From Methylobacterium platani (GTDB taxonomy: Bacteria; Pseudomonadota; Alphaproteobacteria; Rhizobiales; Beijerinckiaceae), in assembly GCF_001653715.1 (NCBI RefSeq), contig NZ_LWHQ01000017.1, forward strand, positions 113,144 through 177,143: a stretch of DNA of 64,000 nucleotides, given 5' to 3'. The notes under the pieces are model-generated. The model worked only from the letters and a program-made list of their open reading frames with translations, ran no database searches and was not told the DNA's origin. Position 1 is the stretch's first letter, and every line of letters begins with the position of its first letter. The position numbers and the translations under genes were made by a program. This document shows, piece by piece, positions 25,782 to 34,949 of this stretch.

Positions 25782-27252
25782 GCACCATCCTCCTCAGGTC
25801 GGGCTCGGCGACGTGATGCGCCATGACCTCGCCGGTCAGCCGGCCGTCCCGCATCACCAGGATCCGGTCGCAATGGTAGAGGACCTCCGGGATCTCGTCG
25901 GAGATCATGATGACGGCGAGCCCCTGCGCCGCGAGGTCCTTCACGAGCGCGTAGATGCCGTCCTTGCCGTGCAGGTCGACGCCGACCGTCGGGCTGTCGA
26001 GGATCAGGACGCGGGGCCTGGTGGCGAGCCACTTGGCGATCACCACCCGCTGCTGGTTGCCGCCCGACAGGGTCCTGACCGGATCGTCCGGGGTGCCGAT
26101 CTTGATCGCGAGACGACGGATCCAGTCGCGGATCAGGCCGGCCTCGCGGCGGCGGCGCAGCAGGCCGAGGCGGTCCTTGAGCGTGTCGAGCACCGTGACC
26201 GTGACGTTGGCGCCGATCGGCTGGTCGAGGACGAGCGACAGCGACAGCCGGTCCTCCGGCACGTAGGCGATGCCGCGCGCGATGGCGTCGCGGTTGGAGC
26301 GGAACGTCACCGCTTCGCCGTCGATCCGGATGGTGCCGGAATCGGGCGCGTTCATCCCGAACAGCGACAGCGCCAGCTCGGTGCGGCCGGAGCCGAGCAG
26401 GCCGGTGAGGCCGAGGATCTCGCCGGGATAGAGCGTGAGATCGACGTCGCTGTACTCGCCGGCCTTGCACAGGCCCTCGACGCCGAGCACGGGCCGGTCG
26501 CGGGGCAGCGCCCGGTCCTTCGTCTCGTAGGTGAAGGACCGGCCGGACATCAGGACGGCGAGGCGCTGCTCGGTCATGTCCTTCGCGTCGTAGGTGCCGA
26601 GCTTCACGCCGTCGCGGATGACCGTGACCCGCTCGGCGATCTCCAGCACCTCGTCGAAGCGGTGGCTGACGAAGAGCACGCTGATGTCGCGGCGCTTCAG
26701 CTCGAGGGTCAGCGCCAGCAGCGCGTCGACCTCGTGGCGCGTCAGCGACGCGGTCGGCTCGTCCATGATGACGAGCCTGGCGTCCGCCGCGATCGCCCGG
26801 CAGATCGCCACGAGCTGGCGGTTGGCGATCGACAGGTGGGACACCCGCTCGTCGAGGTCGAGCGCGACGCCGATGCGCCGCATCGCCGCCTCGGCGGCGG
26901 CGCGCATCGCCTTGCGCTTCACCAGCCCGGCCAGGCCGCGATGCTGCGCGATGGCGATGTTCTCGGCGACCGTGAGGTTCGGGAACAGCGACAGGTCCTG
27001 GTAGATCACCTGGATGCCGAGCGCGCTGCTCTCCACCGGGGTGAGCCGCGCGTGCTCGCGCCCCTCGACCACGAGGCGGCCGCCGGGATCGGGGGGCTGC
27101 ACGCCCGCGATGATCTTGATCATCGTCGACTTGCCCGAGCCGTTGCCGCCGACGAGGCAGTGGATCTCGCCGCGCGCGAGGTCGAAGTCGAGGTCGGACA
27201 GGGCCTGGACCCCGCCGAAGCGCTTCGACACGCCCCGCATCTCCAGGAACAT
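25774..27252 (-). CDS. Sugar ABC transporter ATPase (RbsA/MglA type, two nucleotide-binding domains)
   Basis: The 492-residue protein has two NBDs. NBD1 has Walker A GGNGSGKST (residues 35-43), signature LSIANRQL and Walker B LVIMDEPTASL. NBD2 has the degenerate P-loop GLLGSGRTE usual for the family, signature LSGGNQQR and Walker B VLILDSPTVGVD, where Ser replaces the catalytic Glu. NBD1 therefore supplies the hydrolytic Glu. I set the start at MFLEMRGVSKRF; the longer in-frame extension reads through an intergenic hairpin repeat. It follows the binding protein gene after a 153-bp spacer. Confidence 0.9.
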   Translation of the reverse strand: MFLEMRGVSKRFGGVQALSDLDFDLARGEIHCLVGGNGSGKSTMIKIIAGVQPPDPGGRLVVEGREHARLTPVESSALGIQVIYQDLSLFPNLTVAENIAIAQHRGLAGLVKRKAMRAAAEAAMRRIGVALDLDERVSHLSIANRQLVAICRAIAADARLVIMDEPTASLTRHEVDALLALTLELKRRDISVLFVSHRFDEVLEIAERVTVIRDGVKLGTYDAKDMTEQRLAVLMSGRSFTYETKDRALPRDRPVLGVEGLCKAGEYSDVDLTLYPGEILGLTGLLGSGRTELALSLFGMNAPDSGTIRIDGEAVTFRSNRDAIARGIAYVPEDRLSLSLVLDQPIGANVTVTVLDTLKDRLGLLRRRREAGLIRDWIRRLAIKIGTPDDPVRTLSGGNQQRVVIAKWLATRPRVLILDSPTVGVDLHGKDGIYALVKDLAAQGLAVIMISDEIPEVLYHCDRILVMRDGRLTGEVMAHHVAEPDLRRMVHG

Positions 27253-27311
27253 TATGGTCGCGTCCCTACTCGCAGGGCTGGTCGGAGGTGAAGAAGAGGC
27301 ACTGGCAATCT

Positions 27312-27335
27312 CCTCTCCCCGCGGGCGGGGAGAGG
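27312..27335. repeat. Intergenic palindrome CCTCTCCCCG-CGGG-CGGGGAGAGG
   Basis: A perfect 10-bp-arm palindrome in the spacer between binding protein and ATPase. The same 24 bases occur at 44761-44784 and, inverted, at 44930-44953, so this is a dispersed element. In the transcript it forms a strong stem just after the binding-protein coding region. Confidence 0.85.
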
Positions 27336-27405
27336 AAAAAATCCGCGTCTTACTTTCCCACACAGATCCCACTGCAATCATGCGCAGTTCATGCTGGGAA
27401 GCAGC

Positions 27406-28404
27406 TCAGAGCCCCATCTTCACCAGGTCGCCGACGGTCGTCTTGTTGATCGTCAGCACGCGGTCGACCTGGATCACGCGCTGCGCCTCGTCGACCGTCG
27501 CGGTGCCGAGGGTCGGGATCTCCATGCCGGTCCTGATCGGCGTGCCGTCGAGGACCATGCGGGCGATGGCGACCATGCCGTAGCCGGCATCCTTGGGGTT
27601 CCACAGGAAGCCCTCGCGGATCGCGCCGCTCATGATCAGGGCCTGGGCCTGGGCCGGGATCATCGTGCCGACGACGGCGATCTTCTTCTCCAGGCGGCGC
27701 TGCCGGACGACGTTGCCGGCGCCGATCGGCCCGTTGGAGCCCATCGACATGATGCCGCGCACGTCCGGGTAGGTCTGCAGCACCTGCTGGGTCACGCGGG
27801 TGGAATCGTCGATCAGGTCGGCGCCGGGGAAGCGGTCGGCCGCCATCTTCATCTTGGGATAATGCGCCTTCTGGTAGGCGATGGCGGCGTCGGCCCATGC
27901 GTTGTGGCCCGGGGTCGTCAGGGTGCCGACGTAGACGACGTAGTCGCCCTCCTCGCCCATCTCGCGGGCGAGCGCCTTCATCTGCATCTCGCCGTAGTTC
28001 TTGGCGCTGATGAGCTCGAGGTCCCAGGTCTTGCCGTCCTGGTTCTCGCCCTCCTGGGTGATGACGACGATGCCGGCGTCCCGCGCGCGCTTCACGGCCT
28101 GGGCCGTCACCTTCACGTCGAGGGGGACGAGACCGATGACGTCGACCTTCTTGGCGATCAGGTCGTCGATGAGCTTGACCTGCTGGGCCGGGTCGACCTG
28201 GGCCGGCCCGACCATCGTGGTGGCGATGTCGAACTGCTTGCCGGCGGCCTCGAGGCCCTGGTTGAGGATGTTGAACCAGGGAACGCCCGCCGCCTTCACG
28301 ACCGTGGCCATGGTCTTGGGTGCAGCCGCGAAGGCCCTGGTGGCGCGAAGCGGCCCTGCGACGGCCAGGCCGCCGAGCATCGTGAGAGCGGTGCGTCGAT
28401 CCAT
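27406..28404 (-). CDS. Periplasmic sugar-binding protein (RbsB/LsrB-like), possible Tat substrate
   Basis: The 332-residue protein is the likely binding subunit of the two-permease importer. Its N-terminus, MDRRTALTMLGGLAVAGPLR, followed by an AFAA cleavage site, has the twin-arginine and hydrophobic core of a Tat signal. The mature part matches the periplasmic_binding_4 family (GVPWFNILNQGLEAAGKQFD, VDVIGLVPLDVKVTAQAVKR, YVVYVGTLTTPGHNAW). By eye it is closest to the RhaS/LsrB branch. It is the first gene of its operon and is divergent from the isomerase gene at 28661. Confidence 0.88.
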   Translation of the reverse strand: MDRRTALTMLGGLAVAGPLRATRAFAAAPKTMATVVKAAGVPWFNILNQGLEAAGKQFDIATTMVGPAQVDPAQQVKLIDDLIAKKVDVIGLVPLDVKVTAQAVKRARDAGIVVITQEGENQDGKTWDLELISAKNYGEMQMKALAREMGEEGDYVVYVGTLTTPGHNAWADAAIAYQKAHYPKMKMAADRFPGADLIDDSTRVTQQVLQTYPDVRGIMSMGSNGPIGAGNVVRQRRLEKKIAVVGTMIPAQAQALIMSGAIREGFLWNPKDAGYGMVAIARMVLDGTPIRTGMEIPTLGTATVDEAQRVIQVDRVLTINKTTVGDLVKMGL

Positions 28405-28660
28405 GGTGCGTTCCCCAACCCGTCGCGATCGGCCGTAACGGGCTCATATTATTTACTGCAACACAGGTATGCGTGAAGCGTAGGGCGTGTCAAGACCTCG
28501 TCCCGCCGCCTCGCCGGGCACGCCCTCGCTGCGCCGCAGCATGGCGGCGGACCGGCGACAGGTCGGCGGGGGGGCGGAACGCCGCTTCGGCGTGCCGGAA
28601 GGTTACTTTACAAATTCACGAACATGCGTGATGTTTTGGCGAGACACAGGAGACCCGCCG

Positions 28661-29650
28661 GTGACATCCGCCCCCGTGCGCTTCGCGACGCGCCTGAATT
28701 CGTTCGCCTCGCAGCCCGACGCCTTCTGGCCCCAGGGGCACGGCAAGCCGACCCCGCTGGAGATGGCGGCCCGCGCCGCGACCGCGCGCGGCCTCACCGA
28801 TGTCGACCTGAACTTCCCCGATCACCTCGGGCCCGATGCCCGGGCGACCGGCAACGCGATCCGCGACCTCGGCCTGACCGTGAACGGCCTGGCGATGCGG
28901 TACTACTCGAACCCGGCCTTCAAGATCGGCGCCTTCACCAACCCCGATCCGGCGGTGCGGCGCGAGGCGATCGACCTCACGAAGCGCGGCATCGACGCGG
29001 CCCGCGAGGCGGGCTGCGCCCTGATGACCCTGTGGCTCGGCCAGGACGGCTTCGACTACGCCTTCCAGGCCGATTACGCGAGGCTCTGGGCCGACGAGAT
29101 CGACGGCATCCGCGAGGTCGCGCTGCACGATCCCGACTGCCTGATCAGCATCGAGTACAAGCCGAACGAGCCGCGTTCCCACAGCCTGCTGCCCGACTGC
29201 GCCACGACCCTGCTGGCCCTGCGCGAGATCGACCTGCCGAACCTCGGCGTCACGCTCGACTTCGCGCACGTGCTCTACGCCGACGAGCAGCCGGCCTTCG
29301 CGGCGGCCCTGATCGGCCGGTACAGCCGCATCCTCGGCCTGCACCTCAACGACGGCTACGCCAAGCGCGACGACGGGCTGATGGTCGGCGCGGTCCACCC
29401 GGTCCAGACGATCGAGCTCCTGCGCCAGGTCCGCCGGGACGGCTTCCACGGGCCGATCTACTTCGACACCTTCCCCGACCTGACCGGGCTCGACCCGGTG
29501 GCGGAGTGCGAGGCCAACATCGCCACCGTGACGGCGATGCTCGGCATCGTCGACACGCTCGAGTGCGACAACGGCCTGAGCGCGGCGATCGACCGCCAGG
29601 ACGCCGTCGCGAGCCAGACCGTGGTCCGCCGGGCGATGCTCGGACGCTGA
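28661..29650 (+). CDS. Sugar phosphate isomerase/epimerase (xylose isomerase-like TIM barrel)
   Basis: The 329-residue enzyme has the AP endonuclease 2/xylose isomerase-like TIM barrel with metal ligands in SIEYKPNEP, VTLDFAHVLYADEQ, LHLNDGYAKRDDGLMVG and YFDTFPD. Such proteins isomerise or epimerise ketoses, or use inositol derivatives. The GTG at 28661 has AGGAG 8 nt before it and yields VTSAPVRFATRLNSFA; an ATG 30 bp upstream is less well placed. It is the first gene of the plus-strand sugar operon and probably converts the sugar imported by the following genes. Confidence 0.85.
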   Translation: MTSAPVRFATRLNSFASQPDAFWPQGHGKPTPLEMAARAATARGLTDVDLNFPDHLGPDARATGNAIRDLGLTVNGLAMRYYSNPAFKIGAFTNPDPAVRREAIDLTKRGIDAAREAGCALMTLWLGQDGFDYAFQADYARLWADEIDGIREVALHDPDCLISIEYKPNEPRSHSLLPDCATTLLALREIDLPNLGVTLDFAHVLYADEQPAFAAALIGRYSRILGLHLNDGYAKRDDGLMVGAVHPVQTIELLRQVRRDGFHGPIYFDTFPDLTGLDPVAECEANIATVTAMLGIVDTLECDNGLSAAIDRQDAVASQTVVRRAMLGR

Positions 29651-29723
29651 TTTGTTTCCAAGGACCGGACCGTCTTTCAAGAACAGACTGGCCGCCCCCG
29701 GCGGCCGCCAAGGGGGAAACGCC

Positions 29724-30776
29724 ATGCGATCGATCATGCTGTCCGGGTTCATGCTGCTCGCCGCGAGCGTCGCGCAGGCGCAGGACCTGAAGCCGCTCAA
29801 CCCGGACACCGAGACGGACCGGATCGACTGGAGCCAGCTCGCCGCCAAGCTCGGCCCGATGCCCAAGCCGGCCGCCGGCACCCGCGTCGGGGCGGTGTCG
29901 AAGACCCTCACCAACGAGTACTGGCGCCTCCTCGGCGAGGGCTACCAGTCGCTGGGCAAGAAGCTCGGCGTGAAGGTCGCCTACCAGGCGGCCCAGAACG
30001 AGGGCGACCAGGTCGGCCAGCTGTCGATCGCCGAGACGATGATCGCGCAAGGGGTCGACGTGCTCCTGGTCTCGCCGCAGACCAACGCCAACCTCGAGCC
30101 GATCCTCGGCGAGGCGGGCAAGGCCGGCATCCCGGTCGTCAACGTCAACGACGCGGTGATCCCGCAGGCCGCCCACTACGTCGGCAACGTGCAGCGCGAC
30201 AACGGCGTGCGCGTCGCCCGCTGGTTCATCGCCAACCGCCCGGACGGCGGCAAGCTCGCGGTCATCGAGGGCCAGGCCGGGGTCTTCGCGGCGACCCAGC
30301 GCACCGCCGGCTTCAAGTCCACCATCGCGGCGGAGGGCGGCCGGTTCAAGGTCGTGGCGAGCGTGCCGGGCAACTGGGACCGCCAGCTCTCCTACGACGC
30401 CGCCACCACTCTCCTGCAGCAGCACCCGGACCTCGTCGGCGTCTACTGCAACAACGACACGATGGCGCTCGGCGTCGTCGAGGCGGTGAAGAACGCGGGC
30501 CTTCTCGGCAAGGTCGCGGTGTTCGGCACCGACGGCATCACCGACGCCCACGCCTCGATCCGCGCCGGCGAGCTGACCGGCACCGTCGACAGCTTCCCGG
30601 TGCTGACCGGCGAGGTCGCCCTGGAGGCGGCCCTGCGCGTGCTCGCCAAGGAGCCGGTCCCGCGGGTCGTCGCCACGCCGCAGGCCCTGATCACCCGGGA
30701 CACCATCGAGCGCTACAAGGGCAAGGGCGCCGACCTGCGGGCGGTGCTCGAGGAGGATGCCCGGTCGGGCAAGTGA
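29724..30776 (+). CDS. Periplasmic sugar-binding protein (RbsB family)
   Basis: The 350-residue protein carries a Sec signal peptide (MRSIMLSGFMLLAASVAQAQ). Its body matches periplasmic_binding_4: TNEYWRLLGEGYQSLGKKLG, MIAQGVDVLLVSPQTNANLE, VVNVNDAVIP and VFGTDGITDAHASIRAGELT. AGGGGGAA sits 6 nt before the ATG, which decides the start. It should deliver the sugar to the permease at 32774. The next gene, the ATPase, is 419 bp away across a long inverted repeat. Confidence 0.9.
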   Translation: MRSIMLSGFMLLAASVAQAQDLKPLNPDTETDRIDWSQLAAKLGPMPKPAAGTRVGAVSKTLTNEYWRLLGEGYQSLGKKLGVKVAYQAAQNEGDQVGQLSIAETMIAQGVDVLLVSPQTNANLEPILGEAGKAGIPVVNVNDAVIPQAAHYVGNVQRDNGVRVARWFIANRPDGGKLAVIEGQAGVFAATQRTAGFKSTIAAEGGRFKVVASVPGNWDRQLSYDAATTLLQQHPDLVGVYCNNDTMALGVVEAVKNAGLLGKVAVFGTDGITDAHASIRAGELTGTVDSFPVLTGEVALEAALRVLAKEPVPRVVATPQALITRDTIERYKGKGADLRAVLEEDARSGK

Positions 30777-30794
30777 TCGTCGGGCAAGTGATCG
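30765..30794. repeat. 15-bp tandem duplication over the binding-protein stop codon
   Basis: TCGGGCAAGTGATCG occurs at 30765-30779 and again at 30780-30794. The first copy contains the stop codon (TGA at 30774-30776). It directly precedes the large inverted repeat. Confidence 0.9.
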
Positions 30795-30876
30795 ATGTCC
30801 CGGGGGCGTCGTGCCGCCCCTCGGGGCGCGATGGTTGCGCAAGCGCAGGCCCGAAGGCCGGCTCCCCGCGTGACCT

Positions 30877-31052
30877 GCCCCCTGTCCCGGACGACCGAAG
30901 CGAGAGCGGCGGGAGATCCGGGACCCGGCACGAAAAATCGCGAAGCGTCCGTCTGCCGGCAACGGTGCAAGAGACGGAGCCGCTTCGCGGCACGTCTTCT
31001 GCCGGATCCCGGATCTCCTTACCGCGTCGTTGCCGTCGTCCGGGAAAGGGGC
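30877..31052. repeat. Long nested inverted repeat between binding-protein and ATPase genes
   Basis: Three pairs of arms nest around one centre: 30877-30895 with 31035-31052, 30911-30929 with 30998-31016 (one mismatch) and 30938-30955 with 30970-30988. The RNA could form a stem-loop of about 175 nt. Weaker complementarity seems to extend further out (about 30800-31130). The 419-bp spacer contains no gene. It could be a MITE-like insertion or a processing/termination structure. Confidence 0.75.
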
Positions 31053-31195
31053 GTGGCTGGCGAGGAAGGGCATGCCTGCCGGCCCGCAACCTGACGACGG
31101 CCGCGCATGCCCGGCGCGGCACGCCGCAGACTTTGCTGGAGAGTCCGGGACGATCCGGCCCCGTTCGGCCCCTCCCCCCAACCCGCGGTCCCGCC

Positions 31196-32728
31196 ATGTC
31201 GCTCGCCATGCTCCCCGCCGAGGCCCCCGCCGCGCCGCCGCGCCTGCTCGTCCAGGGTCTCACCAGGCGCTTCCCGGGCGTGACCGCGCTCGGCGAGATG
31301 TCGCTGCGGGTCCGGCCGGGCGAGGTCCACGCGCTGCTCGGCGAGAACGGGGCCGGCAAGTCGACGCTGATGCGGATCCTGTCGGGCGTGCTCAAGCCCG
31401 ACGAGGGCACGATCGCGGTCGACGGGGAGGTGCTGTCCTTCCGCTCGCCGCTGGCCGCCCGCCGCGCCGGCATCGCGATGATCCACCAGGAGCTGCAGCA
31501 GGTCCCCGAGCTGACGGTCGCGCAGAACATGTTCCTGGGCCGCTCCTTGCGCCGGGGCGGGCTCCTCGTCGACCGCGCCCGGCAGGAGGCGCTCGCGGCG
31601 GAGGCCCTGGCGCCGCTCGATCCCGCGATCCGGCCGGACGCGCCGGTCCGCAGCCTGCGGGTGGCGCAGCGCCAGATCGTCGAGATCGCCCGCGCGCTCC
31701 TCGACGACGCGCGGATCATCGCCATGGACGAGCCGACCTCGAGCCTGACGCCGAGCGAGTTCGAGCGCCTGGCCGCGGTCATCGCCGGGCTGGCCGCCAG
31801 GGGCGTCGCGATCGTCTACGTCTCGCACAAGATGGACGAGGTGTTCCGGATCTGCGGCCGCGCGACGATCATGCGCGACGGGCGGTTCGTCGCGGAGGTC
31901 GACCTCGCCGGCACCACCGAGAGCGCCGTGGTCGCCATGATGGTCGGCCGCGCCCTCGCAGTCGCGCCCCACCGCTCGTCGGTCCGGTCCGAGACGGTCC
32001 TGTCGGTGCGCGGCCTGACCGCCGGGACGCGGGTGGTCGATGCGAGCTTCGACTTGCGGCGCGGCGAGGTCCTGGGCATCGCCGGGCTGATCGGAGCCGG
32101 CCGCACCGAGCTCCTGCGGCTCGTCGCCGGCGCCGATCCGCGGACGGCCGGCACGATCACGGTCAACGGCCGGCCGCTCGCCCGGCCCGGCCCCCGCGCG
32201 GCGATCGCGGCCGGCATCGGGCTCGTGCCCGAGGAGCGCAAGCGCGACGGCATCGTGCCCCAGCGCTCGATGGTCGCCAACGTGGCCCTGCCCTCGATGC
32301 CCCGGTTCGCGCCCCGCTTCCTCGTCCGCCGGCGCCGCCTGCGCGCCGAGGCCGCGCGCCTGCTCGCCGAGGTGAACTTGCGGCCGATGCAGATCGACCG
32401 GCCGATCCGCCTGTTCAGCGGCGGCAACCAGCAGAAGGGCATCATCGCCCGCTGGATCGCCGCCGGCACCCAGATCCTGCTCTTCGACGAGCCGACCCGC
32501 GGCATCGACATCGGCGCCAAGGCGGAGATCTACGGGCTGATCGAGCGGCTGGCGGCGGAGGGGCGGTCGGTGATCGTCGTCTCCTCGGAACTGCCCGAGC
32601 TGCTGCGCCTCTCCGACCGGGTGCTCGTCATGCGCCAGGGCCGGATCGCGGCCGAGCTTCAGCGGAGCGAGCTGAGCGAGCAGGCCATCGTCGCCCACGC
32701 GGTTCCCCGGTCGCCCCGCACCGCCTGA
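31196..32728 (+). CDS. Sugar ABC transporter ATPase (RbsA type)
   Basis: The 510-residue tandem NBD protein has Walker A GENGAGKST (residues 49-57), signature-like LRVAQRQ and Walker B IIAMDEPTSSL in NBD1. NBD2 has the degenerate P-loop GLIGAGRTE, the EERKRDG loop, signature FSGGNQQK and a canonical LLFDEPTRGID. The unusually long leader (about 15 residues, MSLAMLPAEAPAAPPR) may be an over-extension, but no better start is visible. It is followed after 45 bp by the permease and belongs to the plus-strand sugar operon. Confidence 0.9.
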   Translation: MSLAMLPAEAPAAPPRLLVQGLTRRFPGVTALGEMSLRVRPGEVHALLGENGAGKSTLMRILSGVLKPDEGTIAVDGEVLSFRSPLAARRAGIAMIHQELQQVPELTVAQNMFLGRSLRRGGLLVDRARQEALAAEALAPLDPAIRPDAPVRSLRVAQRQIVEIARALLDDARIIAMDEPTSSLTPSEFERLAAVIAGLAARGVAIVYVSHKMDEVFRICGRATIMRDGRFVAEVDLAGTTESAVVAMMVGRALAVAPHRSSVRSETVLSVRGLTAGTRVVDASFDLRRGEVLGIAGLIGAGRTELLRLVAGADPRTAGTITVNGRPLARPGPRAAIAAGIGLVPEERKRDGIVPQRSMVANVALPSMPRFAPRFLVRRRRLRAEAARLLAEVNLRPMQIDRPIRLFSGGNQQKGIIARWIAAGTQILLFDEPTRGIDIGAKAEIYGLIERLAAEGRSVIVVSSELPELLRLSDRVLVMRQGRIAAELQRSELSEQAIVAHAVPRSPRTA

Positions 32729-32773
32729 TCCTTTCCGCCCCTCAGACCTTCCTCGCGCCTTCGAGGCTCCGCC

Positions 32774-33742
32774 ATGCTCACCCTGACCGCCCCCGCGCCC
32801 GGCCCGAGGCCGCGCCTGCACGTCCCGTGGCGCGATTTCGGCACGCTTCTCGGCCTCGCGCTCCTGATGCTGGTGTTCTGGCTCGCGGCGCCGGGCTTCC
32901 TGACCGAGCGCAACCTCCTCAACATCCTGCAGCAATCGAGCATCAACGCTTGCGTGGCGCTCGGCATGACGCTGGTGATCGTCTCGGGCGGCATCGACCT
33001 CTCGGTCGGCCCGGTCGCGGCGCTCTCGGCCGTCCTGTCGGCCTCGCTGATGGTCGGCGGCGTGCCGCCGGCCCTCGCGGTCCTGGCCGGGCTGGCGCTC
33101 GGCGCGGCCTGCGGCCTCGTCAACGGCGCGCTGATCTGCTTCGGCGGCCTCCAGCCCTTCATCGTCACGCTCGGGACGCTCAGCACCTATCGGGCGCTGG
33201 CGCTGATCGCGACCGACGGCAACCCGGTCTTCGGCGTGCCGCCCGCCTTCCGGGCGGTCGTGAACGGCACCGTCGCCGGCCTCCCGACGGCGGTGATCGT
33301 GGTGCTCGTCGTGGCGCTCCTCGCCGGGCTGATCCTGCGCCGGACGCCGTTCGGCGAGTACCTGCTGGCGGTCGGCGGCAACGAGGAGGCCGCCCACATC
33401 GCCGGCGTGCCGATCGCCCGCACCAAGATCGGCGCCTACATGCTGTCGGGCCTGCTCGCGGCGCTCGCCGCGACGATCCTCGTCGGCCGCCTCGGCGCCG
33501 CCGAGCCGATCCTCGGCAACCTGTGGGAGCTCGACGCCATCGCGGCCGCGGCCATCGGCGGGGCCTCGCTGATGGGCGGCAAGGGCAGCATCCTCGGCAC
33601 CCTGCTCGGCGCGGTGATCCTCGGCACGATGCGCAACGGCCTGACGCTGATGAACGTGCAGGCCTTCTACCAGCTCCTCGCCACCGGCCTGATCATCCTG
33701 CTCGCCATGCTGGTCGACCGCTTCGCCCGGGGGCGCGCATGA
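32774..33742 (+). CDS. Sugar ABC transporter permease (RbsC family)
   Basis: The 322-residue permease has about ten hydrophobic segments, including the family marks IVSGGIDLSVGPVAALSAVL, VGGNEEAAHIAGV and IGGASLMGGKGSILGTLLGA. As the only permease gene in this operon it should act as a homodimer, like RbsC. Its stop overlaps the kinase start in an ATGA, showing translational coupling. Confidence 0.92.
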   Translation: MLTLTAPAPGPRPRLHVPWRDFGTLLGLALLMLVFWLAAPGFLTERNLLNILQQSSINACVALGMTLVIVSGGIDLSVGPVAALSAVLSASLMVGGVPPALAVLAGLALGAACGLVNGALICFGGLQPFIVTLGTLSTYRALALIATDGNPVFGVPPAFRAVVNGTVAGLPTAVIVVLVVALLAGLILRRTPFGEYLLAVGGNEEAAHIAGVPIARTKIGAYMLSGLLAALAATILVGRLGAAEPILGNLWELDAIAAAAIGGASLMGGKGSILGTLLGAVILGTMRNGLTLMNVQAFYQLLATGLIILLAMLVDRFARGRA

Positions 33743-34659
33743 CCGCGCGCGACGCCGCCCCGGAGGGGGCGGATCCCGGACCGCAGCCCGCGATCGTCGT
33801 GGTGGGAAGCCTGCACTACGACATCACGGTCGATGCGCCGGACCGGCCCCGCAAGGGCGAGACGGTGACCGGGCGGCGCTGGGCCCCGCGCTTCGGCGGC
33901 AAGGGCGGCAACCAGGCCGCGGCGGCGCAGGCGCAGGGCGTCGCGACCGCCATGGTCGGCGCGGTCGGCGACGACGATTTCGGCCGGGGGCTGCTGGCGG
34001 GGCTCGACCGGGCGGGCGTGGACCGCTGCGCCGTCGCGGTCCTGCCCGGGACGGGCTCCGGCATGAGCGTCGCGATCTTCGACGACGACGGCGATTACGG
34101 CGCGGTGATCGTGTCGGGCGCGAACCTCGCGATCGCCGCGGAGCAGATCCCGGATGCGCGGCTCGCGGGCGCCCGCGTGCTGATCCTGCAGAACGAGATC
34201 CCGGAGGCTGTCAACGCCGCGGTGGCGCGCCGCGCCCGGCGCCTCGGCCTCACCACGATCCTCAATGCCGCGCCGGCCCGGCCCTTCGCCACCGACCTCG
34301 CGGACCACGTCGACGTGCTCGTCGTCAACGCGATCGAGGCCGAGATGCTCGGCGCGCGCCCGGTGGCGTCGCTTCCAGACGCCGCGGCGGCCGCCCGCCA
34401 CCTCGCGGCCCGCGGCGGCCTCGTCGTGGTGACGGCCGGCGGCGCCGGCGTCGCCCTGGCGGGCGGGCGCGTCGCGCCGGTCGCGCTGCCCGGCCTCGCC
34501 GTCGAGGTCGTCAGCACGCACGGCGCGGGCGACATGTTCGTCGGCACCTTCGCGGCCCGCCTGGCCCGGGGCGCGCCCTTGGAGGAGGCGCTGCGCGCCG
34601 CCAACGAGGCCGCCGCGCGCCTGGTCTCGATGCCGGACCGGGACCGCACGGCGCTGTGA
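33739..34659 (+). CDS. PfkB-family carbohydrate kinase (ribokinase-like)
   Basis: The 306-residue kinase phosphorylates the imported or isomerised sugar. The PfkB signatures are FGGKGGNQAAAAQAQG (residues about 53-68) and the catalytic loop STHGAGDMFVGTFAAR with the base Asp. The opening GSLHYDITVDAPDRPRKGET fits ribokinases, although these usually have NxD at the D-ligand position. The C-terminal region is a little short. It overlaps the permease by 4 bp (ATGA). Ribose is possible but not shown; the linked isomerase suggests a less common pentose, tetrose or polyol. Confidence 0.87.
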   Translation: MTARDAAPEGADPGPQPAIVVVGSLHYDITVDAPDRPRKGETVTGRRWAPRFGGKGGNQAAAAQAQGVATAMVGAVGDDDFGRGLLAGLDRAGVDRCAVAVLPGTGSGMSVAIFDDDGDYGAVIVSGANLAIAAEQIPDARLAGARVLILQNEIPEAVNAAVARRARRLGLTTILNAAPARPFATDLADHVDVLVVNAIEAEMLGARPVASLPDAAAAARHLAARGGLVVVTAGGAGVALAGGRVAPVALPGLAVEVVSTHGAGDMFVGTFAARLARGAPLEEALRAANEAAARLVSMPDRDRTAL

Positions 34660-34706
34660 CGCGCAGGACCGCCGGCCCGGGCGCTCGCGAGGCCCGGGCC
34701 GGAGCC

Positions 34707-34949
34707 TCAGCCCCCCGGCGTCCAGTCGATCGCGGGCTTCTGCGACAGGATGCGCTCGAAATAGTCCGCCACCGCCTGCGCCCCGCTCGCATGCATCATC
34801 GCGACCGGATGAGCGAGGTAGGCCCGGGCCAGGTCGAGCGGGATCTCACCGGCCTGGAGCGCGCCGAGCACCGCGTCGATGAAGGCGTCGTTCGCCTCGT
34901 TGAAGTCGGAGGAGAGCTTCTTGCGGTCGTTGAGGGCCTTGATCGGCAT
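34707..34949 (-). CDS. Small hypothetical protein (80 aa)
   Basis: The helical protein starts MPIKALNDRKKLSSDFNEAN and continues DAFIDAVLGALQAGEIPLDL, then ARAYLAHPVAMMHASGAQ. There is no signal peptide, metal motif or recognisable domain. The sequence has normal amino-acid balance, unlike the surrounding frames, so I consider it a real gene. It stands between the ribokinase-like gene (convergent) and tRNA-Arg (same strand). Confidence 0.6.
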   Translation of the reverse strand: MPIKALNDRKKLSSDFNEANDAFIDAVLGALQAGEIPLDLARAYLAHPVAMMHASGAQAVADYFERILSQKPAIDWTPGG

